From a virus, in IMG/VR virus record IMGVR_UViG_3300029267_004595, positions 1-50,793 of that record: 50,793 nucleotides of DNA. The stretch is one strand, 5' to 3'. The notes beneath the pieces are model-generated. The model was not told the DNA's origin. It did not search any database and saw only the letters and a list, made by a program, of their open reading frames with translations. This document shows, in pieces, positions 39,486 through 47,502 of the stretch. Positions within the stretch are counted from its first letter, which is position 1. The number at the start of each line of letters is the position of its first letter. Both the position numbers and the translations under genes were made by a program.

Positions 39486-39491
39486 TTTTAT

Positions 39492-39516
39492 TTTATATTT
39501 TGCAATGATATAGAAT
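39492..39516 (+). promoter_or_regulatory. T-rich TTTATATT element, copy 3
   Basis: TTTATATT (39492-39499), 9-base spacer, TATAGAAT (39509-39516), the same arrangement as at 29403-29427. The next ATG at 39537 has GGAGGAAGC upstream. Confidence 0.5.
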
Positions 39517-39536
39517 GATTCATGTTCGGAGGAAGC

Positions 39537-40769
39537 ATGATGAGAACTCGACGCGGTAGACTTTCGCGGCCTGAAATGTCGCGAATGATTGACCAATTTT
39601 ATGAGGGTGCACTTGTCGGACCACTCACTGTTGAAAGTCCAGGTGATTCGATAACAGGAGTAGTGCGTCGTGTAAGCCCTGTTGAAAACAAGGTTTACGT
39701 GGCTTGGAATAGTGGACCTATTAAGCAGCATGATCCGGATGAAATTCAATTGAAGGTTTTTCCAACTGAGCCTTCTTTGTCTGGTCGGGCTATGACAGAA
39801 ACTGTTGAAGACAATCCTGGAATAGAAGATACTGTCAAAACAGAAAAACTGGCTTCGCGTCGTATGGCAGGGGCTAAATTTGTAGGTGACCCGAGAACGC
39901 ATGGAATCGATACACCAGTTTCTGGTGGTACTGATGTGATGGAGAAGCTTACCAAAATATTGCATGATGAAGCATTGGAGTTTTCGAGAAAACGCAAAGA
40001 GGTTAATGCGTCAATTGGTCGTCGTAGGGTTTCGATTGAATTTGAAACTGAAGAAGCTCTAAATGAATATCTAAAAGAGCATCCTGGTTCTGACAAAAGC
40101 AAACACACAGTCAAAGAGACTGAAGAATCAAAAAAAAAAGAGGAGGCTCCTCCGAAGGAGGAAATGAAAGAAAAGGTCAAAGAGGTCGTCAAAGAGAAAG
40201 CTGAAACCAAATTTGATATTCCAAAAGAGAGAGAGTCAACAGCTAAATCTACAATGAAAGGTATGCTTGAAAAACATGGAGTAGCCGATGCTAAGTTCAA
40301 AGTAAACAAAACAGGAGTTTCAACAGTTATTCGTGGTGGAGGAAAAGCTGCGGATGGCTCGAATGTCGAAATTGAGCTGGAAATCAATGATGGAAAGAAA
40401 AAGAAAGGCGTTGTAGGATACGCCTACGTCAAGAGACCAGATGGCTCTGTTGCAGGTTCAGAGGAAGATATCTACAAAGCCGATTTGAGCAAAGAAGGCT
40501 TTGATGAGGTTGTGGGTAAGGTAACAGGAGATTTGAGCAAGCATTTAGGAAAGAAAGCTCATGTTGGACGACGCATGGCTGCGTACCATGCAGATAAGGG
40601 TCGTATTTATCGCAGGACACAACTCGAACGTCAAATGGATATGATGATTTGTCCTCGTTGTCGTCCTGATGTTGTTGAAATGGAGAAACAACCTTTTGTT
40701 CGCGGAGTAGGAATTTGGGTTTGTCCGGGGTGCGGTTGGAAGATCACAACTGATAAGGTAATGGATTAG
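39537..40769 (+). CDS. Virion-region protein with shared HP-HTV motif and C-terminal zinc ribbon
   Basis: 410 residues from ATG 39537 (GGAGGAAGC upstream; 39540 is equally possible). Residues 1-75 contain a small beta barrel (GALVGPLTVESPGDSITGVV). Around residues 155-190, GRRRVSIEFETEEALNEYL and HPGSDKSKHTV repeat the unit found in the 772-residue protein. Residues 235-340 form an alpha/beta domain (FKVNKTGVSTVIRGGGKAAD). The C-terminal 45 residues have CPRC and CPGCGW, a zinc ribbon. Role unknown; likely a virion or assembly protein. Confidence 0.55.
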   Translation: MMRTRRGRLSRPEMSRMIDQFYEGALVGPLTVESPGDSITGVVRRVSPVENKVYVAWNSGPIKQHDPDEIQLKVFPTEPSLSGRAMTETVEDNPGIEDTVKTEKLASRRMAGAKFVGDPRTHGIDTPVSGGTDVMEKLTKILHDEALEFSRKRKEVNASIGRRRVSIEFETEEALNEYLKEHPGSDKSKHTVKETEESKKKEEAPPKEEMKEKVKEVVKEKAETKFDIPKERESTAKSTMKGMLEKHGVADAKFKVNKTGVSTVIRGGGKAADGSNVEIELEINDGKKKKGVVGYAYVKRPDGSVAGSEEDIYKADLSKEGFDEVVGKVTGDLSKHLGKKAHVGRRMAAYHADKGRIYRRTQLERQMDMMICPRCRPDVVEMEKQPFVRGVGIWVCPGCGWKITTDKVMD

Positions 40770-40778
40770 GAGATAGAG

Positions 40779-41120
40779 ATGGACAATAAGCAAATTGCAA
40801 AAAGACTGCTCAAGCTTGCGAAGGCCCTTTCAGCAGGCCGGGCATTATACCGAGGGACGACAAAAGAGAGATATAGGACAAAACTAACCATTCCTGTTTC
40901 GGTTTTAGTTAAAGCGGATGAGTATCGTGATAGCGAAACAAGTGAAATTGCGTATGAGTATAAATTTGAATATGACAAACCTGCACTGGAACAAGCTATT
41001 GGAAAACAAATCCAAATTTGGGCTCGAAAAAATATTGATTCTGATATAAAGAAGGAAACTTTTGGTCAAGTTGTGGTTGGATTCCCATCAGGTTTTGTGA
41101 CGCAAGAACGGTTCATTTAG
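40779..41120 (+). CDS. Hypothetical protein with N-terminal amphipathic helix motif
   Basis: 113 residues with TTAGGAGATAGAG upstream. The N-terminus IAKRLLKLAKALSAG is one of several nearly interchangeable amphipathic helices that start proteins of this region. The body has RTKLTIPVSVLVKADEY and a helical centre. Not recognised. Confidence 0.55.
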   Translation: MDNKQIAKRLLKLAKALSAGRALYRGTTKERYRTKLTIPVSVLVKADEYRDSETSEIAYEYKFEYDKPALEQAIGKQIQIWARKNIDSDIKKETFGQVVVGFPSGFVTQERFI

Positions 41121-41131
41121 GAGGTATAGAA

Positions 41132-41437
41132 ATGGCAGCTACTGCACAACAGAGAAAAGCTTATCAGACAGTGATTGCGGGTCGTGTTCGCGAGGATGAA
41201 TTGCTTGCTTTCTATGGTGGCAATTTCAGTGCCTTTGCAACGGGGCGTTTCAGTGCACATCGTACCGGTGGTCATTTGAAACAGCCCGTGATTACCAAGA
41301 ACTACTCGAACGAGTACGTTGGTAAGCAGCGTCCAGTTGCCGCTGGCGCAACTGAGGCACAAATTGTTGCCGCAAATGGCGGTAATGCGATTGCTGAAGC
41401 TTACGACGCTGGCAGCAACAATAATGGCACTCGCTAA
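41132..41437 (+). CDS. Small Gly/Ala-rich virion-like protein
   Basis: 101 residues, AGGAGGTATAGAA upstream. Neutral composition (FYGGNFSAFATGRFSAHRTG, VAANGGNAIAEAYDAGSNNN), unlike the highly charged neighbours, and a visibly higher GC content than the genes before it. This composition is typical of abundant virion proteins such as head decoration or neck proteins. No family recognised. Confidence 0.5.
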   Translation: MAATAQQRKAYQTVIAGRVREDELLAFYGGNFSAFATGRFSAHRTGGHLKQPVITKNYSNEYVGKQRPVAAGATEAQIVAANGGNAIAEAYDAGSNNNGTR

Positions 41438-41483
41438 GTCGTCATAAGCTGTCCAGCTGGGCAACTGACGATAGGAGGGTGCT

Positions 41484-41702
41484 ATGGCGTATTCAAAAAA
41501 GTACCAGCAAGGTCATGGTAGTCTTGGCCGAGATGCTGAACTTGCATTCTTTAGGGAAAATACTGTTGCACTCCCTAAAGGAACAATGACGCCTCGGAAT
41601 GTGGTTGGTCCAAGAACGCCTGAGCTTTATAAAGAACAGCCAGGCAATTATGCAGCATTGAGAAATCCGGTTAATGTTCCAGACCCACACGATGGTGTAT
41701 AA
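41484..41702 (+). CDS. Small hypothetical protein
   Basis: 72 residues with TAGGAGGGTGCT upstream. Contains KYQQGHGSLGRDAELAFF and PRNVVGPRTPELYKEQPG; proline and glycine rich, mostly coil. The N-terminal part shares the ..R..ELAFF / ..EDELLAFYGG flavour of the gene at 41132, so they may be distant relatives. Stop abuts the next ATG. Confidence 0.5.
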   Translation: MAYSKKYQQGHGSLGRDAELAFFRENTVALPKGTMTPRNVVGPRTPELYKEQPGNYAALRNPVNVPDPHDGV

Positions 41703-41924
41703 ATGCTCGCAAAACTCCAAGGTTTGAAGACATACATTTGCGTTGCTTTGATTATTGCTTCTGCGATATTGAACCATCTTGGAGTGATAGATCAAGACAC
41801 ACACAAAACGCTTTTGGCGATTCTTGGTGGCCTTGCTTTAGCTGCGATCAAAGCAGGACATAATCGCATTGAAAAGGCTACCAAAGAAATACAAGAAAAA
41901 ACGCTTTCGAAATCGGAGACTTAA
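41703..41924 (+). CDS. Small membrane protein, possible holin
   Basis: 73 residues. Two hydrophobic segments, TYICVALIIASAILNHLGVI (about 10-29) and TLLAILGGLALAAIKAG (about 37-53), are separated by a short polar turn (DQDTHK), followed by a charged C-terminal tail. This is the profile of small class II holins and of phage inner-membrane proteins. No endolysin was found beside it, so the holin call is tentative. Confidence 0.5.
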   Translation: MLAKLQGLKTYICVALIIASAILNHLGVIDQDTHKTLLAILGGLALAAIKAGHNRIEKATKEIQEKTLSKSET

Positions 41925-41925
41925 G

Positions 41926-42321
41926 ATGAACCAGCAAGCAATTGCGAATAGAATTGCTAAGAAATTGTCTGCCTATGTAACCAACATTTTTCGGCGTGAG
42001 ATTGACGATGAAGGCATAAACAAGAGTAAAGATAGGTCTGAAATTTATCTTGCTTGGGTGGTTCAACAAGGAGATGAACTTGAACCTGATGAGCTTAAAA
42101 GTCGGTTAAGTTATTTTGCGAAGCAAACAGAAGCAGAAGCAAAAAATAGCATAGGCCGCTTAGGTTATGAGCAGGCAGGTTTTCACAGTGCATTTTCTGA
42201 AAGAGAATTTACTGGTTGGAGTGATGGAACTTGGTCGCTGACTAAGTTTTTTGTTGGTCCAACATTGATGCATGACGAGGCTCTCAGAACGCTTCGAAGG
42301 CTTGGTTTTAAGAAAGGGTAG
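41926..42321 (+). CDS. Hypothetical protein with N-terminal amphipathic helix motif
   Basis: 131 residues; ATG 41926 two bases after the previous stop with CGGAGACTTAAG upstream. The N-terminus IANRIAKKLSAYV belongs to the recurring amphipathic class of this region. The body has WVVQQGDELEPDELKSRLSY and a C-terminal GWSDGTWSLTKFFVGPT. Not recognised. Confidence 0.5.
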   Translation: MNQQAIANRIAKKLSAYVTNIFRREIDDEGINKSKDRSEIYLAWVVQQGDELEPDELKSRLSYFAKQTEAEAKNSIGRLGYEQAGFHSAFSEREFTGWSDGTWSLTKFFVGPTLMHDEALRTLRRLGFKKG

Positions 42322-42324
42322 GAG

Positions 42325-43092
42325 ATGAAAGACGTTGCCATTCGGTTACGACGACTTGCTTCTTTGCTTGTAGCGGAACAAGTTTCTCTTAGCAATTTCA
42401 AAGGAATTGAAAAGGAACTTGTTTACAAAGGCGTAGGAGAAAAGTCGGAATGGTCGCCTGTACCATTTAGTAATAAGGGCTTTCAAGCCAGTGGTGTGAT
42501 GGCAGGATTTTCTGCCGGAAAACCGCAGTGGATTGTTTTCCGTCCAAAGCCGACAGGCCATATTGCACTTTTTGTCAAAGAGGGTGGAAAATTTAAGAGG
42601 TCATACCCGCCGGGTTATGGTGAATTTACCTCTTTCAAGTCTATCAAAAAGCATTTGGAAGATTTGGGACTTCCGCTTGGAAAAACAATGGCTCCAGTCA
42701 AAGAAGCAATGAAGAGTCGAAAGTTCAGGAGACGACGAGAAGAAGGAAAGCCAGAAGCTCAATTTGACAAAGGAGCTGTGCTTGGGTATATGGGTAAGAA
42801 GATTGACAAGCTTGCTCAGGCTATTGCATTGATGGCAAAATCGGATGTTGAAAAGTTTTTTGTTGAATTGCAGAGAGCTTTGTCAAGAGGAGATGCAGAG
42901 GCTGCTTATAATATAGCTTATAAAGCGCGTGATACGTTAAATGAACGCGGTTATGCTATGAGAAGTATTGGCGAGGCGGTAAGCAACATTCTTGGTCGGT
43001 ATTCATGGGAGAAGGATAGAAAAATCCCAATGAGTACGGTCAAAAACATCCAGCAGCAATTTGAAAGGGCATTGACTGGGGTATATAGGTAA
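42325..43092 (+). CDS. Hypothetical protein with N-terminal amphipathic helix motif
   Basis: 255 residues, TAGGAG immediately before the ATG. It opens with DVAIRLRRLASLLVAEQ. Residues 20-110 form a beta-rich domain (GIEKELVYKGVGEKSEW, PQWIVFRPKPTGHIALFV); after a basic linker (RKFRRRREEGK) the C-terminal 120 residues are helical (VEKFFVELQRALSRGDAEAA). Not recognised. Confidence 0.5.
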   Translation: MKDVAIRLRRLASLLVAEQVSLSNFKGIEKELVYKGVGEKSEWSPVPFSNKGFQASGVMAGFSAGKPQWIVFRPKPTGHIALFVKEGGKFKRSYPPGYGEFTSFKSIKKHLEDLGLPLGKTMAPVKEAMKSRKFRRRREEGKPEAQFDKGAVLGYMGKKIDKLAQAIALMAKSDVEKFFVELQRALSRGDAEAAYNIAYKARDTLNERGYAMRSIGEAVSNILGRYSWEKDRKIPMSTVKNIQQQFERALTGVYR

Positions 43093-43118
43093 AACATTGT
43101 AGCAATAGGAGAAAAATC

Positions 43119-43493
43119 ATGGCGGTGACGACGGTTGACAATTGGGAATATGCACAGTGGGTGTATATTATTGGACGCTCAATGCGTTTCAATCCCCCGA
43201 CAGGAGCTGAAGCAACGGCAGCCCAAACGTTTGTAACTAATGTGCTTACTCAACGCACATGGTTGGTTCAAGATCAGCAGAAGAAACAAGCTGCTGCGGG
43301 TCAGCAGAACAACAATGAATATCTTGGCGAGATGATTGCTCTTATTGGTCAAGATATGAAGAGCAAAATTCAATTGCTTAATGGCTGTGAAAAAGGCTAT
43401 TGTGACACATTGTTTGCTGCTACTGGCAATCGGCGCTATGGTGACAAAGGAAATATTGGTGGTTCTGATGTAGACCATTCTGGAGGTTACTAA
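43119..43493 (+). CDS. Small neutral virion-like protein
   Basis: 124 residues, ATAGGAGAAAAATC upstream. Gln/Asn/Ala-rich helices (FVTNVLTQRTWLVQDQQKKQ), a CEKGYC pair at about 90-95 and a Gly-rich C-terminus. Composition resembles virion proteins. Its stop directly precedes the next ATG. Confidence 0.5.
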   Translation: MAVTTVDNWEYAQWVYIIGRSMRFNPPTGAEATAAQTFVTNVLTQRTWLVQDQQKKQAAAGQQNNNEYLGEMIALIGQDMKSKIQLLNGCEKGYCDTLFAATGNRRYGDKGNIGGSDVDHSGGY

Positions 43494-43979
43494 ATGCCCT
43501 TCAAAAGTGTTGAAGACGCAGTCAAAAAGCACCCTGGTTTAGGAAAGTATAGCCAAAAAGCTCAACGGGGTTGGTTGGGTGCTATCAATGACTGTTTTGC
43601 TGGTGGCGGAAATGATGCTAAATGCTTCCCCATTGCTTGGAGTGTAGCAAACAAGATCGACAAAAAGAAAGCGGGTATGCTTGAAAGAGTAGCATATGAC
43701 TATATTGCGAATAGAGTTTTGAGCCGGTACAATGCACCTCCTCGTGGCACAAATTGGGATGCTTTTGCTAAGTTTTTTGATATTGGTACAGTAGACCTCG
43801 ATGCGTTTGCAGATGACATGGGTTTTGACGACTTCAAAAATCTTGATTTATCCATTACTCCTCGGGAATTGTTTCGACGGAACAAGCGTAAGTTTTTGGT
43901 GGCGCTCAAAGAAATTTCAATGAAGGCAGAGGATATGGATGATTCAGAGTTGAGCAAGGCTATTCCAACATTGAGGTAA
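43494..43979 (+). CDS. ChaB-like N-terminal domain protein
   Basis: 161 residues. Residues 1-58 (VEDAVKKHPGLGKYSQKAQ, then RGWLGAINDCF, CFPIAWSVANKI) match the small helical domain found at the N-terminus of many phage proteins and related to ChaB. Residues 60-85 contain another VAYDYIANRVLSRYN-type helix, and the C-terminal 75 residues are helical. Function in the phage is unknown; position suggests a head protein. Confidence 0.55.
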   Translation: MPFKSVEDAVKKHPGLGKYSQKAQRGWLGAINDCFAGGGNDAKCFPIAWSVANKIDKKKAGMLERVAYDYIANRVLSRYNAPPRGTNWDAFAKFFDIGTVDLDAFADDMGFDDFKNLDLSITPRELFRRNKRKFLVALKEISMKAEDMDDSELSKAIPTLR

Positions 43980-43981
43980 AC

Positions 43982-44947
43982 ATGAGACGTCAGAGTAGAA
44001 AAGTTAGGTTTGATTTACCAATAATTACGATTTTGAAGAATCCCCGTCAGGATTGGCGTCGATTGACTCGGGGTTGTCTACGTACTGCGTCGGATAGAAA
44101 ATTGTCGGTAGATTGGAAAGAGTTTACACAGGACAAGTATTTGTTTGTCCATTCCACGATTGTGAGTAGTGTCCAAGTAGCTGACAATGGTTATTACATT
44201 GACCCGCCATGTGACGAACTGGTTAACAATAATGGAAATGCGTGGAATACTCCTATCTTGCTTGCCACGTTCAGAACGTTTGTAGGCAAAAATAACTATC
44301 TGGAACACATCCAAATTCCGGCATTATCTAAAGGAAGAATTTTGGATGCTATTGCGCGACCCATTACGTACAAAGGGCGTGACGGTTTGACTGCTGATGT
44401 CATCTATGTCGATATTCTTGTTGCTGTTGATCGCAAACATACGGATATCATTGATCGTATTGAACGTGGTGAGTTGAATGCGATGTCAATGGGTTGCTTG
44501 GCACACTGGGTTACTTGTTCGAAGTGTGGTAAGCAAATTGATGACGATATGCCAAATTGCTACCACCTTGACCATGAGATGCTAACGTACTTTACCGATG
44601 AAACGGGGGTCAAACGTATTGTTGCCGAGCTTTGTGGTCGTATGATCAAAGACTCGAAGACGGGTGAATTAGTTCCTGATTCGAAGTCGGTTGAATTTGT
44701 TGAAGCCAGCTGGGTTGAAAAGCCTGCATTCAAAGGTGCAGTTATCAATCACTACATTTCGGGTGCAGACAAGCGGATTGCAAAAATTTACCTCGATGAC
44801 CAACTTCAAGCTGTTGTGGATGACATTTTCAAGTTGCGCGTAGCAGACGTCTCTGGTATGATGGTGTTACGTGTTGCACGTGAGGAGCTGTTGCGGCGTC
44901 GACGCAAAGAAACGATTGAACGTGTTGCTCATGGTTTTTTGAACTGA
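43982..44947 (+). CDS. Putative prohead core protease-like protein
   Basis: 321 residues. YLFVHSTIVSSVQVADNGYY (about 51-70), a central GRILDAIARPITY and ADVIYVDILVAVDRKH, then GELNAMSMGCLAHWVTCSKC with a His/Ser-type arrangement, resemble the head maturation proteases that process scaffold and capsid in T4-like and related phages. CSKCGK...CYH could form a zinc site that classical proteases lack. The gene lies between portal and scaffold-like genes, as expected. The catalytic residues cannot be assigned securely from one sequence. Confidence 0.45.
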   Translation: MRRQSRKVRFDLPIITILKNPRQDWRRLTRGCLRTASDRKLSVDWKEFTQDKYLFVHSTIVSSVQVADNGYYIDPPCDELVNNNGNAWNTPILLATFRTFVGKNNYLEHIQIPALSKGRILDAIARPITYKGRDGLTADVIYVDILVAVDRKHTDIIDRIERGELNAMSMGCLAHWVTCSKCGKQIDDDMPNCYHLDHEMLTYFTDETGVKRIVAELCGRMIKDSKTGELVPDSKSVEFVEASWVEKPAFKGAVINHYISGADKRIAKIYLDDQLQAVVDDIFKLRVADVSGMMVLRVAREELLRRRRKETIERVAHGFLN

Positions 44948-44954
44948 GGAAAAA

Positions 44955-45272
44955 ATGGATAAAGAACGACTTGCGAAGAGATTAGTCCGGTTGGCGAAAG
45001 AACTTTCTTCGGCAGTTCCAATGCAGTCAGAAGCGGAGAGCGAAGCAACTTTTCGAAGTCAACAGTTGATAAATGATTTGCAAGATGAGTACGATGAGTT
45101 TTTGAAGCGTGCAAAAAGAACAGTGCTTGTGGCAAAGAGGAAAATGGAAGCTGATATCAAAAGAATGGGTCTTTCATCCAATGAAGCAATAAAAATGGCT
45201 GATGACTATACCGTAGGCGTGGTGCGAGACATGGCACAAGAAGGTAGTTTTTGGCCGGATATTGACGTATGA
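44955..45272 (+). CDS. Helical protein with N-terminal amphipathic motif
   Basis: 105 residues; TGAGGAAAAA upstream. The N-terminus ERLAKRLVRLAKELSSA closely matches that of the gene at 40779. The remainder is a continuous charged helix (DLQDEYDEFLKRAKRTVLVA). Possibly an internal head or scaffold component. Overlaps the next gene by four bases. Confidence 0.5.
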   Translation: MDKERLAKRLVRLAKELSSAVPMQSEAESEATFRSQQLINDLQDEYDEFLKRAKRTVLVAKRKMEADIKRMGLSSNEAIKMADDYTVGVVRDMAQEGSFWPDIDV

Positions 45273-45577
45273 GACGACGAGTCGCTGTACCTTGGTTAGT
45301 TGATCTTGATGTCTTATGTGAAAAAGAACATGAACCTTACGACTTCGATATGGAAGTCGAAAAGATAGATACTGGCAAACTCCCACCAAAGTATGAACGC
45401 GCCCTTAAACGATTTTTCCATACGACTGACAAAACAGAGATTTTGCGAAAGTCTTTGCGCAGTAGACGGGTGCCAGTATTTTGTCCTGCTTGTAATAGCG
45501 TTGAACTGGTTGATGTGCGTGACAAGAAGTCAGTTAAAAAAATAGGCCGTAGAATGCGTGGCAAAATATGCAGGTAG
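45269..45577 (+). CDS. Small basic protein with a CxxC pair
   Basis: 102 residues, coupled to the previous gene (ATGA). The first 40 residues contain VPWLVDLDVLCEKEHE; the C-terminus has VFCPACNSVELVDV and ends GKICR, with three cysteines that could form a partial zinc site. Strongly basic between (KSLRSRR, KKIGRRMRGK). Not recognised. Confidence 0.5.
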   Translation: MRRRVAVPWLVDLDVLCEKEHEPYDFDMEVEKIDTGKLPPKYERALKRFFHTTDKTEILRKSLRSRRVPVFCPACNSVELVDVRDKKSVKKIGRRMRGKICR

Positions 45578-46101
45578 TACCCGAAAAAGAAACTCAAAAA
45601 CACAAAAGGATGGTAGAGCTTCTTTGGAGGAATACTTCCATCCTTGAGCACGCCTTAAAATTGCAAACTGTTTTTGTGAGGGGAAAAGAGTTCGTTTTTG
45701 ACCAGGCTACACAAGAAAAAGCTGACCTCATTTTTCAAGATAAGATTGATCTCTCCTGTCCTGAACCTGATACAACCTGCTTTGTTCTCGAACTTAAAAG
45801 TGATATCGGAGACCATGAAGTTGTAGGACAACTCAAAAAAGCTGTGCAGGCAATGGAAAAACAAGGTAGCACAACAAGGCATTGGGATTACGTGGTAGGT
45901 GTTGCCATAGCAAAGGATTTCACAGATTCTGGGCTGAAACTATTGCAGCAAGAAAGTTATAAGGTGTTTCGATGGGGTGAATCAAAAAATGGGGTTGTGT
46001 TGCATGAAGTGGCTCAGCTGAAAAACTTGCCGTTGAACAATTCTCTCCTTGAAAAGATTAGAGCGTCAAGAAAAAAGTGCGAATCACTTTCGTCGGTTTA
46101 G
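45568..46101 (+). CDS. PD-(D/E)XK-type nuclease candidate
   Basis: 177 residues, overlapping the previous gene by 10 bases. EKADLIFQDK (Asp53), CFVLELKSD (Glu75, Lys77) and VGQLKKAVQ (Gln88) give the D...ExK...Q order of PD-(D/E)XK nucleases such as NucS/DUF91 types. N- and C-terminal helices flank the core. It could be a homing/defence nuclease or a packaging accessory. It is convergent with the minus-strand HTH gene, overlapping it by 18 bases. Confidence 0.55.
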   Translation: MQVVPEKETQKHKRMVELLWRNTSILEHALKLQTVFVRGKEFVFDQATQEKADLIFQDKIDLSCPEPDTTCFVLELKSDIGDHEVVGQLKKAVQAMEKQGSTTRHWDYVVGVAIAKDFTDSGLKLLQQESYKVFRWGESKNGVVLHEVAQLKNLPLNNSLLEKIRASRKKCESLSSV

Positions 46102-46464
46102 AATGTTTACGATGGCTTGATGAAGCAGATGAGGAACATAGATTTCGGTTTCATAGTAGATTTCAATAATCAGGCTCAGCTTTTTGATAAAGCATTTCCC
46201 TTTCTCCCAGTTTGCGATTGTGTTGGCAAGTTGCCTCCTTTTTTTTGCTCTTATTTTTCCTTGGTCAGAACTAATTTCTGAGTCAGGCTTCTTTTTTCGC
46301 AACAATGCTTCTGCAAGTGCTGTCCTGGTATAACCAAGTTTGACTCTTTTCTGTTTGAGTAATTTGCCGAACTCTTTGAGTATTGTGATAGTATTGATAT
46401 GGCCTTGTTGTAGCTTTTTGCTGTGAAATTGTCCCAGCTTACTGGGAATATTGTTTGATTGCAT
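46084..46464 (-). CDS. Minus-strand Cro/C1-type HTH regulator
   Basis: 126 residues; the start is the ATG complementary to 46462-46464, preceded on that strand by TTGGAGTTAAAAA. LLKQKRVKLGYTRTALAEALL (about 34-54) and IANWEKGKCF (about 83-92) are the first helix pair and the recognition/wrap segment of an Xre-type HTH, interrupted by a charged insertion (DSEISSDQGKIRAKKRR). It lies within the + strand virion block and is therefore likely a repressor or a moron-type gene controlling its own transcript. Confidence 0.65.
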   Translation of the reverse strand: MQSNNIPSKLGQFHSKKLQQGHINTITILKEFGKLLKQKRVKLGYTRTALAEALLRKKKPDSEISSDQGKIRAKKRRQLANTIANWEKGKCFIKKLSLIIEIYYETEIYVPHLLHQAIVNILNRRK

Positions 46465-46559
46465 TTTTTAACTCCAATTATGAGTAGGTAAAAAGTTTTT
46501 TTGATCTGAAATTGTTGTAGTGTTTTGCTTTACGAAATTTTAGATATTTAGGAAATTTT

Positions 46560-46584
46560 TTTATATTCTTTTTTAAGCGATAGG
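46560..46584 (+). promoter_or_regulatory. T-rich TTTATATT element, copy 4
   Basis: TTTATATT at 46560-46567 after a run of T, followed by T-rich sequence and GATAGG at 46579-46584. It lies in the 231-base gap between the minus-strand regulator and the acidic protein gene at 46696. The rest of this gap contains an ACGCT/AGCGT 5-bp repeat near 46630-46650 and nothing else convincing. Confidence 0.4.
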
Positions 46585-46695
46585 CCCTGCTTCATTTTTG
46601 GAGTCCTACCGGGTCACTGTGGACGACGGAAAACGCTATCAAAAGCGTATATAAGTCGTTCTATTGTAGCCATTTATCTTGAAAGGAGTGTGTAG

Positions 46696-47463
46696 ATGAG
46701 TAAGAGCCTTGAAGCAGAAATCCAAGCTCTTGAGCAGAGACTTGGTGTGGTGCCAATGTACAGAAGGCGTCGTCGTTCACAGCCAATTCTTGAAGAGGAG
46801 GTGCTTGAAGAGCCAATCGTTGAAGAAGAGGAAATGGGTCTTGAAGAGGAAATTGCTCAACTTGAAGATCAGCTATCACAAGATGAAGATATTATGGAAT
46901 ATGCTCAAGATGAGTCTCCTCTGGAAACACAAGAAGAGCTGGAAGACATTGCCGAAGACATTGTTGATGAAGACGCTGATGTGATTGAAGAAAGCGTCGG
47001 AGAGGGTGATATAGGGTTATTGGAATCAGGAGAAGATCAAAACACAAAAATTTCTCGGCAATTGATTCGTTTGGCTGAAATGCTCGAATCACAAACCGAA
47101 GAAGAAGAGGCGGAAATTGCACAAGATGAAGAACCAGTTGGAGAGTTAATGCATCAAGATTTGGATGTGGTGGAAAAGATTGTTGATTCCCCCTCAACAG
47201 ATTCTGGTGAAGGCGGAGATGTTCTTCCTGTAGTTAAAGAAGAAACGGAAGTTTCTGAGAAGGATGTCACTGCCAGCGATGAAATCAAGTATGCTTCGCG
47301 GTTGAAAGAGGCATCACACCGTTTGGATCGTGTTTCCAGCTATCTTGAAAAGAAGGGTGGCAAGTGGGTCAAGATTGCTTATCGTCTGGACAAGCTTGCT
47401 GATGCGATAGACGGTGAACGTAGAGTAGTTGCGAAGCGGGTCGCCTCCCGGCTTGTTTCGTAA
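46696..47463 (+). CDS. Acidic scaffold-like protein
   Basis: 255 residues; GAAAGGAGTGTGTAG precedes the ATG. A short basic patch (YRRRRRSQ) is followed by about 130 mostly acidic residues (EEEVLEEPIVEEEEMGLEEE). Amphipathic islands interrupt the acid runs: SRQLIRLAEMLES and, near the C-terminus, WVKIAYRLDKLADAI and VVAKRVASRLVS. Acidic, low-complexity proteins just before the capsid gene are typical internal scaffolds; that role is inferred. Confidence 0.55.
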   Translation: MSKSLEAEIQALEQRLGVVPMYRRRRRSQPILEEEVLEEPIVEEEEMGLEEEIAQLEDQLSQDEDIMEYAQDESPLETQEELEDIAEDIVDEDADVIEESVGEGDIGLLESGEDQNTKISRQLIRLAEMLESQTEEEEAEIAQDEEPVGELMHQDLDVVEKIVDSPSTDSGEGGDVLPVVKEETEVSEKDVTASDEIKYASRLKEASHRLDRVSSYLEKKGGKWVKIAYRLDKLADAIDGERRVVAKRVASRLVS

Positions 47464-47502
47464 ATTGAACTCAATTAGAAACCTAAAAAGGAGGTATTGC
47501 AA

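Noticed and set aside
39492-39516. Simple two-box promoter common to all TTTATATT copies
   Set aside because: The distance between TTTATATT and the TATA-type hexamer is 4, 9, 9, 11 and 4 bases, which is incompatible with a single rigid -35/-10 promoter.
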